From: JAKLQR01 sp963753165
GTDB taxonomy: Bacteria; Nitrospirota; Thermodesulfovibrionia; Thermodesulfovibrionales; SM23-35
DNA length: 64,000 nt
Reading direction: 5' to 3'
Assembly: GCA_963753165.1 (NCBI GenBank)
Contig: CAVWBP010000031.1
Coordinates: 1 to 64,000, forward strand
Within the stretch, counting starts at the first letter, position 1. Each line of letters begins with the position of its first letter. Below, one piece after another: positions 51,301 through 60,659 of this stretch. The position numbers were made by a program, and so were the translations under genes. The notes below the pieces were generated by a model. It ran no database searches and was not told the DNA's origin. It was given only the letters and a program-made list of their open reading frames with translations.

Positions 51301-51744
51301 TTGGACACGTTCCCTGATAAGCAGCCAAACGGATTTCAGGAAGGCCAGAGTGTGGAATTGGTGATTGGCGACCGGACTGAACTTGGTTATAAGGCTATGA
51401 TCAACAACTCGCAATGGGGCATGCTTTATAAGAACGAGGTGTTTCAGCCATTACGAAAAGGACAACATATAAAAGGATTTATAAAGAAGCTGAGGGACGA
51501 CGGAAAAATAGATCTCTGTCTTCAAAAACCCGGATATGAAAAGGTTGATGAGGTATCTGAAAAGATTATCGACAAACTAAAAGCAGCGGGCGGATTTGTT
51601 TCCGTAACCGATACAAGCCCGCCTGAAATTATCTACGGCTTATTCGGGGTGAGCAAGAAAACATACAAAAAAGCAATAGGCGCTCTTTACAAGAAACGGC
51701 TTATTCTCATCGAAAACAACGGCATAAAACTCATGAAACGGTAA
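51301..51744 (+). CDS. Short CvfB-like S1/winged-helix RNA-binding protein
   Basis: The 147-residue product (TTG start 51301) matches the C-terminal half of CvfB/YitL-type proteins. An S1-like barrel (LGYKAMINNSQWGMLYKNEV, KGFIKKLRDDGKIDLCLQKP) is followed by a winged helix (PEIIYGLFGVSKKTYKKAIG, ALYKKRLILIENNGIKLM). Family members are usually about 280 residues with further S1 domains at the N-terminus, which are missing here. No upstream frame supplies them; the space is taken by the pseudouridine synthase. It may be a natural short form or a 5' truncation. Confidence 0.72.
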   Translation: MDTFPDKQPNGFQEGQSVELVIGDRTELGYKAMINNSQWGMLYKNEVFQPLRKGQHIKGFIKKLRDDGKIDLCLQKPGYEKVDEVSEKIIDKLKAAGGFVSVTDTSPPEIIYGLFGVSKKTYKKAIGALYKKRLILIENNGIKLMKR

Positions 51745-51827
51745 GGGGTCTGACAACGAAGAGGCAATAGGGGCAAGGCCTTGTTTCCTGCAGACGCTAA
51801 AGATATTCTGACAAAAACATACATCCT

Positions 51828-52772
51828 TTAAGTTTTTCTGCTTAACAAGAAATACGTTGTAATTTTATCCTGGCCTTTTGCCTCAATATCTCCGCGATAT
51901 TCAAAATTGTACCGATCTTTTAGCCTTTCATACACTTCCTGAGTCACCTGAATTTTATTCTCTATACACTGTGATTCCATTCGACTGGCAATATTGACAC
52001 TATCTCCCCAGAGATCATAGGTAAATTTTCTTTTGCCGATTACCCCCGCAATAACGGAGCCGCTATGTATGCCGATTCTTAACTCTATCCCCTTATATTT
52101 TTGGAAATATTTATCATGCATTACCTGTTGCATACTGATTGCCATATCAGCTATTGCCTCACAATGATCTGCTCTTGCTTCCGGAATACCTCCAACTACC
52201 ATATATGAGTCTCCCATGGTCTTAATTTTTTCTAACCCATATCTATCTGCTATGAGATCAAATTCAGTAAAGATTTCGTCGAGCATAGAGACTACCTTAT
52301 CGGCAGACATAGTTTTGACCATTTTTGTGAAATTAACAATATCTGAGAAGAGAATCGTCGCTTCCTCAAAGTGGTCTGCTATGCGGCCTGAACCATCTTT
52401 TAATCGCTGTGCTATTGACTTCGGCAAAATATTAAGCAGAAGACGTTCTAATTCCTTGTTGAGCTCTTGTATTGCCTCCTCTGCTTTTCGACGTTCCAGA
52501 ATTTCATGTCTGAGTTCATGCCACCTGCGGATTGAAAATAAACTAAGAGTAATTAACAAGAATATGAGCACAGCTGCATATTCATCCAGCGACTTTGCAT
52601 CATATTTTCTCGTCCATTCTACAAACTGTTCAAAAAGATCAAAGAAATATCCCAATAAAAACACAAGGATGGAGATTGAAAGAATAGCAATAAAATCTTT
52701 GAACGCCTGTGAAGTTCTATTTTCTCTTTGTGGTGGGGTCAGGTCTATTTTCTTAGCATTTTCTTTTTTCAC
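51828..52772 (-). CDS. Membrane-anchored class III adenylate cyclase
   Basis: The 314-residue protein has two membrane segments (about 27-46 and 64-80), a coiled helix (RRKAEEAIQELNKELERLLL, NILPKSIAQRL) and a class III cyclase domain. ATILFSDIVNFTKMVKTMSA supplies a metal Asp and GDSYMVVGGIPE the second. Lys in LEKIKTMGDSY and Asp in TYDLWGDSVNIASRMESQ are the adenine-selecting pair, so the product should be cAMP. The start and codons 9-14 (IDLTPP) lie in the terminal repeat of the RAYT element, and the frame overlaps the RAYT gene by 20 bases. Confidence 0.87.
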   Translation of the reverse strand: MKKENAKKIDLTPPQRENRTSQAFKDFIAILSISILVFLLGYFFDLFEQFVEWTRKYDAKSLDEYAAVLIFLLITLSLFSIRRWHELRHEILERRKAEEAIQELNKELERLLLNILPKSIAQRLKDGSGRIADHFEEATILFSDIVNFTKMVKTMSADKVVSMLDEIFTEFDLIADRYGLEKIKTMGDSYMVVGGIPEARADHCEAIADMAISMQQVMHDKYFQKYKGIELRIGIHSGSVIAGVIGKRKFTYDLWGDSVNIASRMESQCIENKIQVTQEVYERLKDRYNFEYRGDIEAKGQDKITTYFLLSRKT

Positions 52773-53665
52773 AAAGAATCCTGCTTATTGATGTGAAATG
52801 CATATTAAGATAGTCTGCGACCTCCCTTTGTCGATACCCATATCGCTCCACTGCCTCCTGAATCTTATCATTTCTTTTCCCTATGTCCTGAACGATATTC
52901 TCCGAAAATAGTCTCTCAAGTCTCGGACGGTCTGCAAACCGCTGAGTCTTTGGGAGTTCAGCAATATCTCTCTTGCCCCGCAGGTAATCCATAAGTGTAG
53001 AGGCAAACTCTTCCTCGCCAAAAACGCTCTGTCCCCTCAATGCTTTCCATATCGATTCCTGCTTTATCCCGGCTTGCACAAACTTTCTGTATGCTTTTCC
53101 GGCAATGCTCCTTGTTCTCCCAAACTCACCCAGAATCCACTCAATGGTCAGGCACGGATGTGGCTTTTCATTCCCCCCGGTTGCCCGATAACTGCTCCAT
53201 TTCCACATCTCCGGTCTTTCCACTGCTCTTGCCCGTACTGGATTGAGAACCACGTACCTGCATACCTCTAAAAGATGTCTGTCTTTCTGTATCAGTATCG
53301 CCTTATATCTTCCCTGAAAGAGGTGTCCGACCCTCTTGTGCCGCTTGTTAAACGTCTGGGTATATACACCATTCAGTTGCCTCATGCCCGCTGAGAGATT
53401 TCCGTCCGGTGTCTCTATAATGAGATGATAGTGATTGTTCATAAGACAATAGGCATGGCAAATCCAGTTGTAACGCTTGTTGACCTGAGAAAGGGTATCA
53501 AGAAAAATCGCTCGGTCCACGTCATCTTTATAAACCGCCTTCTTTTCGTTTCCTCTGCTGGTTATATGGTATACAGCACCGACATATTCAATGCGCAATG
53601 GACGTGACATTATTAAATAAATACCATAATTTAACACTCTATGTCAAGAATATAGACCTGACCCC
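52735..53665. mobile_element. REP/RAYT element with terminal inverted repeats
   Basis: GGGGTCAGGTCTAT (52735-52748) and ATAGACCTGACCCC (53652-53665) are perfect inverted repeats at the two ends of a 931-bp unit. They extend inward with mismatches (TTTTCTTAGCA against TATTCTTGACA). Between them lies a single RAYT gene. GGGGTCAGGTC-type ends are common around such genes. One end falls inside the coding start of the cyclase gene, implying insertion there. Confidence 0.75.
52753..53610 (-). CDS. REP-associated tyrosine transposase (RAYT, Y1 family)
   Basis: The HUH/Y1 transposase domain is visible: RPLRIEYVGAVYHITSRGNE, CHAYCLMNNHYHLIIETPDG with the HxH (NHYHLI), and RHKRVGHLFQGRYKAILIQK and DRHLLEVCRYVVLNPVRARA with the conserved C-terminal part. 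The catalytic Tyr lies in the CRYVVLNPVRA helix. A ~150-residue extension follows, ending in a DnaA/Trp-repressor-like helix-turn-helix (ERYGYRQREVADYLNMHFTS ISRIL). I chose ATG 53610 (MSRPLRIEY). It is intact and possibly active on the flanking repeats. Confidence 0.87.
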   Translation of the reverse strand: MSRPLRIEYVGAVYHITSRGNEKKAVYKDDVDRAIFLDTLSQVNKRYNWICHAYCLMNNHYHLIIETPDGNLSAGMRQLNGVYTQTFNKRHKRVGHLFQGRYKAILIQKDRHLLEVCRYVVLNPVRARAVERPEMWKWSSYRATGGNEKPHPCLTIEWILGEFGRTRSIAGKAYRKFVQAGIKQESIWKALRGQSVFGEEEFASTLMDYLRGKRDIAELPKTQRFADRPRLERLFSENIVQDIGKRNDKIQEAVERYGYRQREVADYLNMHFTSISRILCEKRKC

Positions 53666-53733
53666 ATTCTACTTTAGAAGGAGGGCGAGAGAACGAGGCG
53701 GAGGAAGGGAGGAAGAAGAAGGATTATTACTGT

Positions 53734-55670
53734 TTAAAGTAATAGAGCATCCTCCGGCTCCCTATCAGGCAATTCCACATACCAGGCCATACGCACATAT
53801 GGATATGTCAGCTCATCATCTGCAAGAACTATTACCTTATATATCTTCCGTCAGGAAGGTCTGTAACTCTTGCAGATGCATAGATAGGCTCCGCAGGAGG
53901 AGACTCAGGCATGTAGCTAATTTCAAAGGTTATTGGATGAGGATTAAGATATGCTCCGTTTGTACGTAACAAGAGGTCTGGGTTAGCCATTATCTGCTCT
54001 GCTTTGTAAAGATGTCCTTCAAGTGAAAACATATCCGTTAGATTCCAGAAAACCTGATGAGTTGGTTCCATCAGATTTCTCATCCCCACTGCCACCGCAA
54101 TGTCAGTTTCGTTCCCCAAGGTTCCTTTGAAGATTACCTGCAAGGTCAAGTCGGTAATGCCAGCCGGAATTTCGTTCCCGGTGAAATCAAAGGTAAATTC
54201 TGTGGGTTGGGTGTTCAGGGATGCAATTTGATCGGGTGTCAGAGCAATCGGCAGCGAGAGGGAGTACCTATAGCCTATATCGTTCATCATTACTGCGCCG
54301 TCCGGTGGATAGTTTGCAAGGTCAGGAGAATAGTTCGGGATTACCTTGTATCTTACCACGGCAATCAGACTTCCCGATACAATATCTTCATAGCTCAGTA
54401 TGTTCCCCTCAGGGTCTTTTTCCTTCGGAGTCATATTCAGCACCTTTGCCCTGATATGGCTGAACAACTGCTGTTGTGTGGTGCAAGTATTTCCCCGGTC
54501 ATCGGTATACGTGTAGGGAAAGATATTGCTTCCATCGGCTATTGCATAAACATATTGATCCGGAGCACTTATATCGAGAACACCACGGAAGAAATAATCC
54601 AGAAGCCCGGCAGAGTAGCCTACGGCACGGGGGATTAGTTTTGAGGCATAGTCCTCGTGGCATTTTTCATCACGATAAAATGACTTATAAAAAAGTTCGC
54701 CTTGTCCGAAAACATTATAGAGTAGCTTCGTGAGTTTACTGGTCCTTACAAAGTATTGTATTTCTTCCCCATCATCCGTTTTGCTTATCCATATACCGGT
54801 ATCCTGACTTCCATCCCTTGCTATGACTACTTGCATCGGTTTGCTACCTGCCAGATACATATATAAGTCTGTGCTTGTTGTTTTCGGATAAGGGAAATAA
54901 TGCCTGTGGTCAACAGAATATCTTTCAGCGGCTAAAATCGTATCACCGCTGAAGAAGTTCGCATTGGTATATTCTGCTAATCCCTGGGTGAGACTGTTGG
55001 ATGGATTGGAACCAACATATACATCGGTGTCGTAAAACTGTGTTACCGGTGCAAGGCCAGCAGGAGAGATATCAAGAGGAACCTTTGAAAAATATGGGGT
55101 TGGTGCGAAATATTGCAACTCGTTTAAATTGCGAAATATTTCTTTTGTCCATGTTTCAAAGTATCTGCTCCCATTTAACCGATTCTTTCCAGAAGGGCAT
55201 CTTCAGGGTGTGCGTCGTTTCGAACATGGTCTGGAACAGCCATATCTTGCAAAAGATGCATTTGATGCCCAGCCCGCTGAATGTTTTTGCAAAATTCTCC
55301 TGTCTGGATGAATCATTTGCCGATATAAGTGCAAGATAATAATATTCCCTCGTCTTTTGCCATGACCAATCCGCACCGACAGAACTTTGCTGATAAGATC
55401 CATCCTGAGCCCACAGAACAGAGGATTTTCCTGTAACAGGAACTAACAGAATTTCATCATCTAGCCCCGCTTGACCCCATTGATCCCATCGGCATAAAGG
55501 ATTATGAAAATGATTAAACGAACGTGTAATTGGTTTATCTTCAAGAAAGGCTCCTTCTGTGAGCCAAGCTTTCACGGTCTTTTCCGTTCCCCATTTTACT
55601 CTCGTGTCAAGCGCATCCTCAAAGCCAAGAATTTGCAGATAATCGCCTTTATTCCACGAACACAGCGGAC
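53734..55670 (-). pseudogene. Zinc-dependent phospholipase C/nuclease-like secreted protein, broken in several frames
   Basis: The coding sequence is spread over several frames: GDYLQILGFEDALDTRVKWG (about 55640), WLTEGAFLEDKPITRSFNHF HNPL (55575 frame), then AGHQMHLLQDMAVPDHVRND (after an A-run near 55282), NGSRYFETWTKEIFRNLNEL (near 55175), and the 428-residue frame 55118-53832. It finishes as KIYKVIVLADDELTYPYVRM up to 53734. The GHQMHLLQDMAVPDH part is the metal-binding helix of the phospholipase C/S1-P1 nuclease fold. The N-terminus and signal peptide are missing, as the gene runs into the 3' end of the large secreted-protein gene. At least four breaks make it a pseudogene unless the sequence is faulty. 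Confidence 0.68.
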
Positions 55671-58600
55671 ACTCTTCATTGATGACTGTTCAAAGGTAGA
55701 GCTTTCGCCATAATCAAAACTGATAGCCTTAGCTCCTCCCCCATCGGTTTCAGACGACCAATAGGAGGACGAATTTGTATTGGGGAATACCAGAAGGTCT
55801 ATAGAGGGATTACTCCTGCCGTAATCAACTATCGTCAGAAGTTCGAAATACGTCGGGAGTCGCCAGTCGCTGTAACCGTCCAGATCAAGGGCTTCACAAT
55901 AATCCCCCGCATCATTCCATGTTCTTGCCGTACCGTCGTCCTCTCTCTGCCACATGAGGCCGGTATTTTTGTCGGTGACTGTCAGGGGGTTGTTTTCGGT
56001 ATAGGCAAGCGGAACAATCATATAGCTTCCGTCCTGTCCAAGGGCAGGCGAACAGGCTATTATATTCCCCGAACTATCAAAACAATCTGTCTGGCCTGTG
56101 TCGGGAAGGAGATATCCGCCCGGGGACAGGTTTGCCGTTCCGGACAAGTTTACAGTAACAATTGAACGGTCTGCGTCACTGGAGGGTATTTGCAGGATCC
56201 CTGAAAAATCTCCCTCCAAAGCAGGCACGAATTTTATCCCTACAGAACATGATGACGAAGACGGAAGAATCTGCCATGAACACTCATCATCTTCGGAAAC
56301 CATAAAGGGTGGAGAAGCGGAAATTCCATTGATAGAGAGGTTTGCAGTGCCGATGTTGGATATGATAAGTGTGAGTGATCTCACAGCGCCGACCGTTACT
56401 GTGCCGAAATCAAGGGTCATGGGGGTTACGAATATCTCTTCATCATCGAGCAACCCGGATAGTGTGACAGTAATACTATGAGAGGCAGTCTGACCATATG
56501 TATCGGTCGCTGTGACGGTAATGATATTTACCCCTTCATTCAGAGGAATTAATACGGAGAACAGACCGTCTGCCACTGATGCTTGAGTCCCATTTACAGA
56601 AACATTTGCATTATTGGTCACCATGCCGCTAACAGTCAGCCAGGAGGAATTAACCACTGCGCCGTCAGGGGGTGAGGTTATTGTTACCACCAGTGGTGGA
56701 AGTGGAGCTAAGGAGATATTGAGCATTTGGGTCTCACCGAATGTCAAGGTTCCACTCGATGTCCCTTTGACATACCCCGGTTTCTCAAAGGAAGCCATAA
56801 AACTTCCCGGGGACAGCTCGGAGAGCACATAGCTACCGTTTGCAGCAGATGTAGCGGAAGAAATGCGTCCAGCAGCATCAGTCACCGCAACGGTAACACC
56901 GGCCAGAGGCATTCCTGTTGTTCCGTCAGAAACAATGCCTGTCAAAGTTGCAAGTAATGGCGATAATCCGACATGCAGGATATTCTGGCCAGCCGCTATA
57001 ATGCCGTTTAATATATTCTCGACATATCCTGACTGAGTGAACTTTGCAGTGTAACTTCCTTTCCCAAGTCCTGTTATCGTGTATGTCCCGAGTGAATCAG
57101 TCACTGCTGTATGGATACCGAAGATGTCAGTTACTGTTACCGTGACTTCTGGAATGGGTAACGCTGTTAATGAATCAGTTACCTTTCCGGTTAGTATATT
57201 TGACGGCTCTTTCGCTGTCCCTGTAAGATTAACTCTCATATTCGGAGTATCTGCATCATTCGAGAGGATGGTGAATGAATCATTGAACAGTCCCGGAGTG
57301 ACCGGAGCAAACTGTACTGTTATGGAACAAGGTTCTGATATACACACGCCAGAACATGTATCTGACCGAACAGAAAACGGCGTAGAAGGGGAAAAGAGTT
57401 CCTGGATAACCAGGGTTGGGAGACCTGAGTTCCAAACAGTAAGATTTAACGTTAATATATCACCAACCTCGACCGACCCAAAATCCAAAGAGGGAGGGTC
57501 TACACGAATTTCGAGATTGTCCGTATCTATAATGAAATATCCTTCAGAAACAGAAAATCCGGTTTTGTATGTGGAAATTCTAAACTTGATGAAACCGAAC
57601 CCGCCCATTTGGGAAAGAAGTGGGGTCACGTTGATATAGTTCCATCCAGGATGTATATTGCCATTTAATCCTAGAAAGGTCTCCACTGATACCCCGTCTG
57701 CATTATAATTGGATACTGTTACAAGGGGAAACTGAGTCCCGAAAATCTCATTCACATGTACATTTAAAACAGCATTCGCAAGTTTATTGGCATCAACATC
57801 TAATCTGAAACTCATCACATCTTCGGTTCGTGTTGCCTTCTGTACCGGAAAAGCAGTATCGGTCAAGTTATCTTCCATATAGGCTGTTACATCCTGTGAA
57901 TTTTTTTCATCCGACAAAGAGGTTTTCAGTCCTTTACTGTAAAGAGACTGGAACATCAAATCGACAGAATTATCGCATTCGTCACCGATTCCGTCTTTGT
58001 CCAAGTCTACCTGCGCAGGATTGAACATGGAGGGACAGTTATCCTCTGCATCAACTACACCGTCACGGTCTGCATCCTGTATTCCCCTCACCTCAACGCA
58101 ATTGGTACATGTTCTGGTATTCGTCCCGCCTAGAGAATCGGTCACGGTCAGACTCACTGTATATTTACCGGCTTTGGTATAGATGAAAGAAGGGTTCTGC
58201 ATGGTGGAGTCAATAATCCCGTCGCTGTCAAAATCCCACTGCCATGAAACGATGGTCCTGTCCTGTGGAATAATTGAATTGTCGGTAAAATAAACAGTAA
58301 GATGAGGAATCCCTGTCTGAGGTGATGCAGAGAAAGACGCCTGTACCGAATTCTGGACCTTCCCATACCAGTAGGAATCATATGACTTTATACCGAAATC
58401 TATAATTCCCGGGAAATGGTTATTATAAAAATGCCCTTTTGCAAAGACAGTCGCCCAGGCAGTATCCGGGGGTTGCGCCCCCAACAACACAGGAGTTTCA
58501 AAATTTTTCTGCAACCATAATCCGCTGTTTTCAAGATATAGAAGATAGGGAACATCATCAACCAATGTCACAAGACTACCCCTAGGAGGCTTGCCGGAAT

Positions 58601-59525
58601 CGTAAAGGGTCCATCCACTGCTCCATGGCTGTGTGTGATCATGTACGTAATGCGCATATGTACTATTATTTGAAAGTGCGACTCTGATATCTCCGTTCTG
58701 ATGGATTAAAAGACCGTACCCATAAATAGAACCAAGATCTTTCTCCTCAAAAGAATTCGGGTTGTTTGCATTCCCTTGCAACACCTTATTCCCCATGAGT
58801 ATATAAGGAATATTGTCAGGCCCGACAGCCACATCAAAACTGCCGTAAAAACCTGCTTTTTTCTCTTTCGGCCACAGTGCTGTTCTATGCCAGACTCCGT
58901 TCATTTTGTTTGCATAATGAAGTGTCAGATAATTTTTTCCTTTATAGGATTCATAGAGCCTGTACACAATATGGGGATTATCGTTTGCATCGACTGCGAT
59001 AGAGCAATTATGGATAGAGGAGGATTTGTTTTTTTCAAGCACTTCATATTCTTTCCATGAATGATCACCTGAAGGGCTGTCAAGGGTATTGAATGTCAAA
59101 TAAAACGGCCTCTTATCCCAGTCATATGTAATGATATGAATGACATTCTTGCTGTCTATTGCGACGCTTATATCTGCGGCATCAAGCCATTCGTTCACAG
59201 TGCCTGTTTTACTCCATGCCTCTCCATTTTCGGATGCAAACACTTCCAACCAACCAGTTGTCAGAATATTCTTATTCCCAAGAACATAGTATAGTCTGCC
59301 TGTTGAAGTCCTTATAATATCCCGTTGGTTATATATGCCTGTTACTGCGCTTTTTGACTGTGTTACAAGGACAGGACTGAAGTCCGTTGCAACACTCATT
59401 TGGGGGTAAAGTGTCGAGACTAGGACTATCATGATAAAAAAGAGCTTTCTGCAAAGCTTGACTGATATTGTTATCCCTTCCACTGTAGTAGCCGAACCGA
59501 AAGTTATTGAATTTTTGGCGAGCAC
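55596..59525 (-). CDS. Large secreted mosaic protein (propeller, PKD, TSP3, ASH, carboxypeptidase-regulatory, DUF1566)
   Basis: The 1,309-residue protein has a hydrophobic signal at about 28-47 (the true start may be internal). Domains in order: a BNR/propeller-like section (about 50-395), a PKD domain (about 400-480; WQWDFDSDGIIDSTMQNPSF), thrombospondin type 3 calcium repeats (DADRDGVVDAEDNCPSMFNP, DLDKDGIGDECDN), an untyped section, an ASH/Hydin-like domain (LDFGSVEVGDILTLNLTVWN), two carboxypeptidase-regulatory repeats (ILTGKVTDSLTALPIPEVTV, ATLTGIVSDGTTGMPLAGVT), a glucodextranase-type Ig domain (ITSPPDGAVVNSSWLTVSGM), a second ASH domain and a DUF1566 domain (TGLMWQREDDGTARTWNDAG). The last ~18 residues are out-of-frame reading of the neighbouring gene. 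It probably is a cell-surface or exported adhesin-like protein. Confidence 0.8.
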   Translation of the reverse strand: MLAKNSITFGSATTVEGITISVKLCRKLFFIMIVLVSTLYPQMSVATDFSPVLVTQSKSAVTGIYNQRDIIRTSTGRLYYVLGNKNILTTGWLEVFASENGEAWSKTGTVNEWLDAADISVAIDSKNVIHIITYDWDKRPFYLTFNTLDSPSGDHSWKEYEVLEKNKSSSIHNCSIAVDANDNPHIVYRLYESYKGKNYLTLHYANKMNGVWHRTALWPKEKKAGFYGSFDVAVGPDNIPYILMGNKVLQGNANNPNSFEEKDLGSIYGYGLLIHQNGDIRVALSNNSTYAHYVHDHTQPWSSGWTLYDSGKPPRGSLVTLVDDVPYLLYLENSGLWLQKNFETPVLLGAQPPDTAWATVFAKGHFYNNHFPGIIDFGIKSYDSYWYGKVQNSVQASFSASPQTGIPHLTVYFTDNSIIPQDRTIVSWQWDFDSDGIIDSTMQNPSFIYTKAGKYTVSLTVTDSLGGTNTRTCTNCVEVRGIQDADRDGVVDAEDNCPSMFNPAQVDLDKDGIGDECDNSVDLMFQSLYSKGLKTSLSDEKNSQDVTAYMEDNLTDTAFPVQKATRTEDVMSFRLDVDANKLANAVLNVHVNEIFGTQFPLVTVSNYNADGVSVETFLGLNGNIHPGWNYINVTPLLSQMGGFGFIKFRISTYKTGFSVSEGYFIIDTDNLEIRVDPPSLDFGSVEVGDILTLNLTVWNSGLPTLVIQELFSPSTPFSVRSDTCSGVCISEPCSITVQFAPVTPGLFNDSFTILSNDADTPNMRVNLTGTAKEPSNILTGKVTDSLTALPIPEVTVTVTDIFGIHTAVTDSLGTYTITGLGKGSYTAKFTQSGYVENILNGIIAAGQNILHVGLSPLLATLTGIVSDGTTGMPLAGVTVAVTDAAGRISSATSAANGSYVLSELSPGSFMASFEKPGYVKGTSSGTLTFGETQMLNISLAPLPPLVVTITSPPDGAVVNSSWLTVSGMVTNNANVSVNGTQASVADGLFSVLIPLNEGVNIITVTATDTYGQTASHSITVTLSGLLDDEEIFVTPMTLDFGTVTVGAVRSLTLIISNIGTANLSINGISASPPFMVSEDDECSWQILPSSSSCSVGIKFVPALEGDFSGILQIPSSDADRSIVTVNLSGTANLSPGGYLLPDTGQTDCFDSSGNIIACSPALGQDGSYMIVPLAYTENNPLTVTDKNTGLMWQREDDGTARTWNDAGDYCEALDLDGYSDWRLPTYFELLTIVDYGRSNPSIDLLVFPNTNSSSYWSSETDGGGAKAISFDYGESSTFEQSSMKSVRCVRGIKAIICKFLALRMRLTRE

Positions 59526-59804
59526 CTCTGTTACCCCCTTTGGTATTTAAAAAGTTGATTAGTTATTGTCTCCCCTGCTGCCTTTTAAAAGGTTCTTACT
59601 TACAAGGATATGTTTTACAAAAAACATGGCGGGAAAAGATATTAGGCAATTACCAATTTTTATGTAGTAAAAATACTACAAATTTCGTAGATAGTTGGAC
59701 AAAAGAGATCGTCGAATTGAATGCCGGGCCTTTTTATATTTGTGGCACAGAAGGTTTTGACGGTTAAAGAATGGTATAACTAGTGTGGCGGGTATCGGTA
59801 ATGC
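59526..59804. other. Intergenic region with dyad upstream of the large secreted protein
   Basis: This 279-base AT-rich stretch holds a perfect dyad GTAGTA-AAAA-TACTAC (59664-59679), 139 bases before the predicted start codon. It also holds weak hairpins such as CTTTTAAAAGG. It should contain the promoter of the minus-strand gene. No known riboswitch is recognised. Confidence 0.45.
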
Positions 59805-60572
59805 TTAGAAGAAGATAATACGGTTATTTTTGGTTATGACCGGTTCTTCCTGTTCTTCCAGAATATCCCTGGTCAGGAGTTCCAGTATATATGCCTTTAG
59901 TATCTCAGCGTCTTCTCCGGAAACGTCCTGAAATTCAACTGCCATGCCCGGAGCGACCTTGAAGATATCTCCTGTGATACTTTTCTTATAGATAACAGTA
60001 CCTTTGAGTTTGAGTGTGTCAGCCTTAAGAGGCAGATGAATGACGACCTCGGCACCTACAGGGAATGTTGTTGCCTTTCTGAGATATATCCCTCCCTCTG
60101 AGAGGGCTATGGCTTGATATTCTTTTGTTTCACCATGGGAAGTCACCTTTACCCGTTTCGCAAGGGTCGCCCGGAGCAGCTTTCTCTGTTTCCCTCCCTC
60201 ATAGGTGATACATCTGTTCATTACGTGATTCAGGTCGGTCACCTTGACAGGTTTCGTAAGATATCCTGAGCACTTCAATCTCCTGACTGTCTTTCGCGCT
60301 TCGGTCCCGGATACGGTTGTGAGCATGATAACCGGGATGTGCGCCGTCTGCTCTTTTTCTTTGATCCGTTTGAGGGTTGCGCTTCCGTCAGGCATTTCCA
60401 TATCCAGCAAGATCACATCCGGCACAAATAATTTAATGAGCTTGAGCGCTTCTTTTCCGGCAACCGCAGGCATGATTCTCTCATAGCCCATCCTTCTCAG
60501 CATCATGGAGATGTAGGTCAGGACAATCTCGCTGTCATCAACGACAAGGATGCTCTTTCGCCTCTCAGCCAC
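59805..60572 (-). CDS. Response regulator receiver-PilZ domain protein
   Basis: The 255-residue protein joins a CheY-like receiver (about 1-125: ILVVDDSEIVLTYISMMLRR, phospho-acceptor in VPDVILLDMEMPDG, LTTVSGTEARKTVRRLKCSG and YLTKPVK) to a PilZ-type domain (about 130-245: KRVKVTSHGETKEYQAIALS, EGGIYLRKATTFPVGAEVVI). The PilZ RxxxR / (D/N)xSxxG pattern is only partly kept (RKLLRATLAKR, ALSEGGIYLRK), so c-di-GMP binding is uncertain. It would link a histidine kinase to c-di-GMP or motility control. Confidence 0.87.
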   Translation of the reverse strand: MAERRKSILVVDDSEIVLTYISMMLRRMGYERIMPAVAGKEALKLIKLFVPDVILLDMEMPDGSATLKRIKEKEQTAHIPVIMLTTVSGTEARKTVRRLKCSGYLTKPVKVTDLNHVMNRCITYEGGKQRKLLRATLAKRVKVTSHGETKEYQAIALSEGGIYLRKATTFPVGAEVVIHLPLKADTLKLKGTVIYKKSITGDIFKVAPGMAVEFQDVSGEDAEILKAYILELLTRDILEEQEEPVITKNNRIIFF

Positions 60573-60659
60573 TCACAAATATTCCTTTCATGGAAATCCG
60601 GGGATATCTCTCTGGAATAAATTTGCCCGTGCCGCAGGATTGAAAGGTCCCGGACAGAT

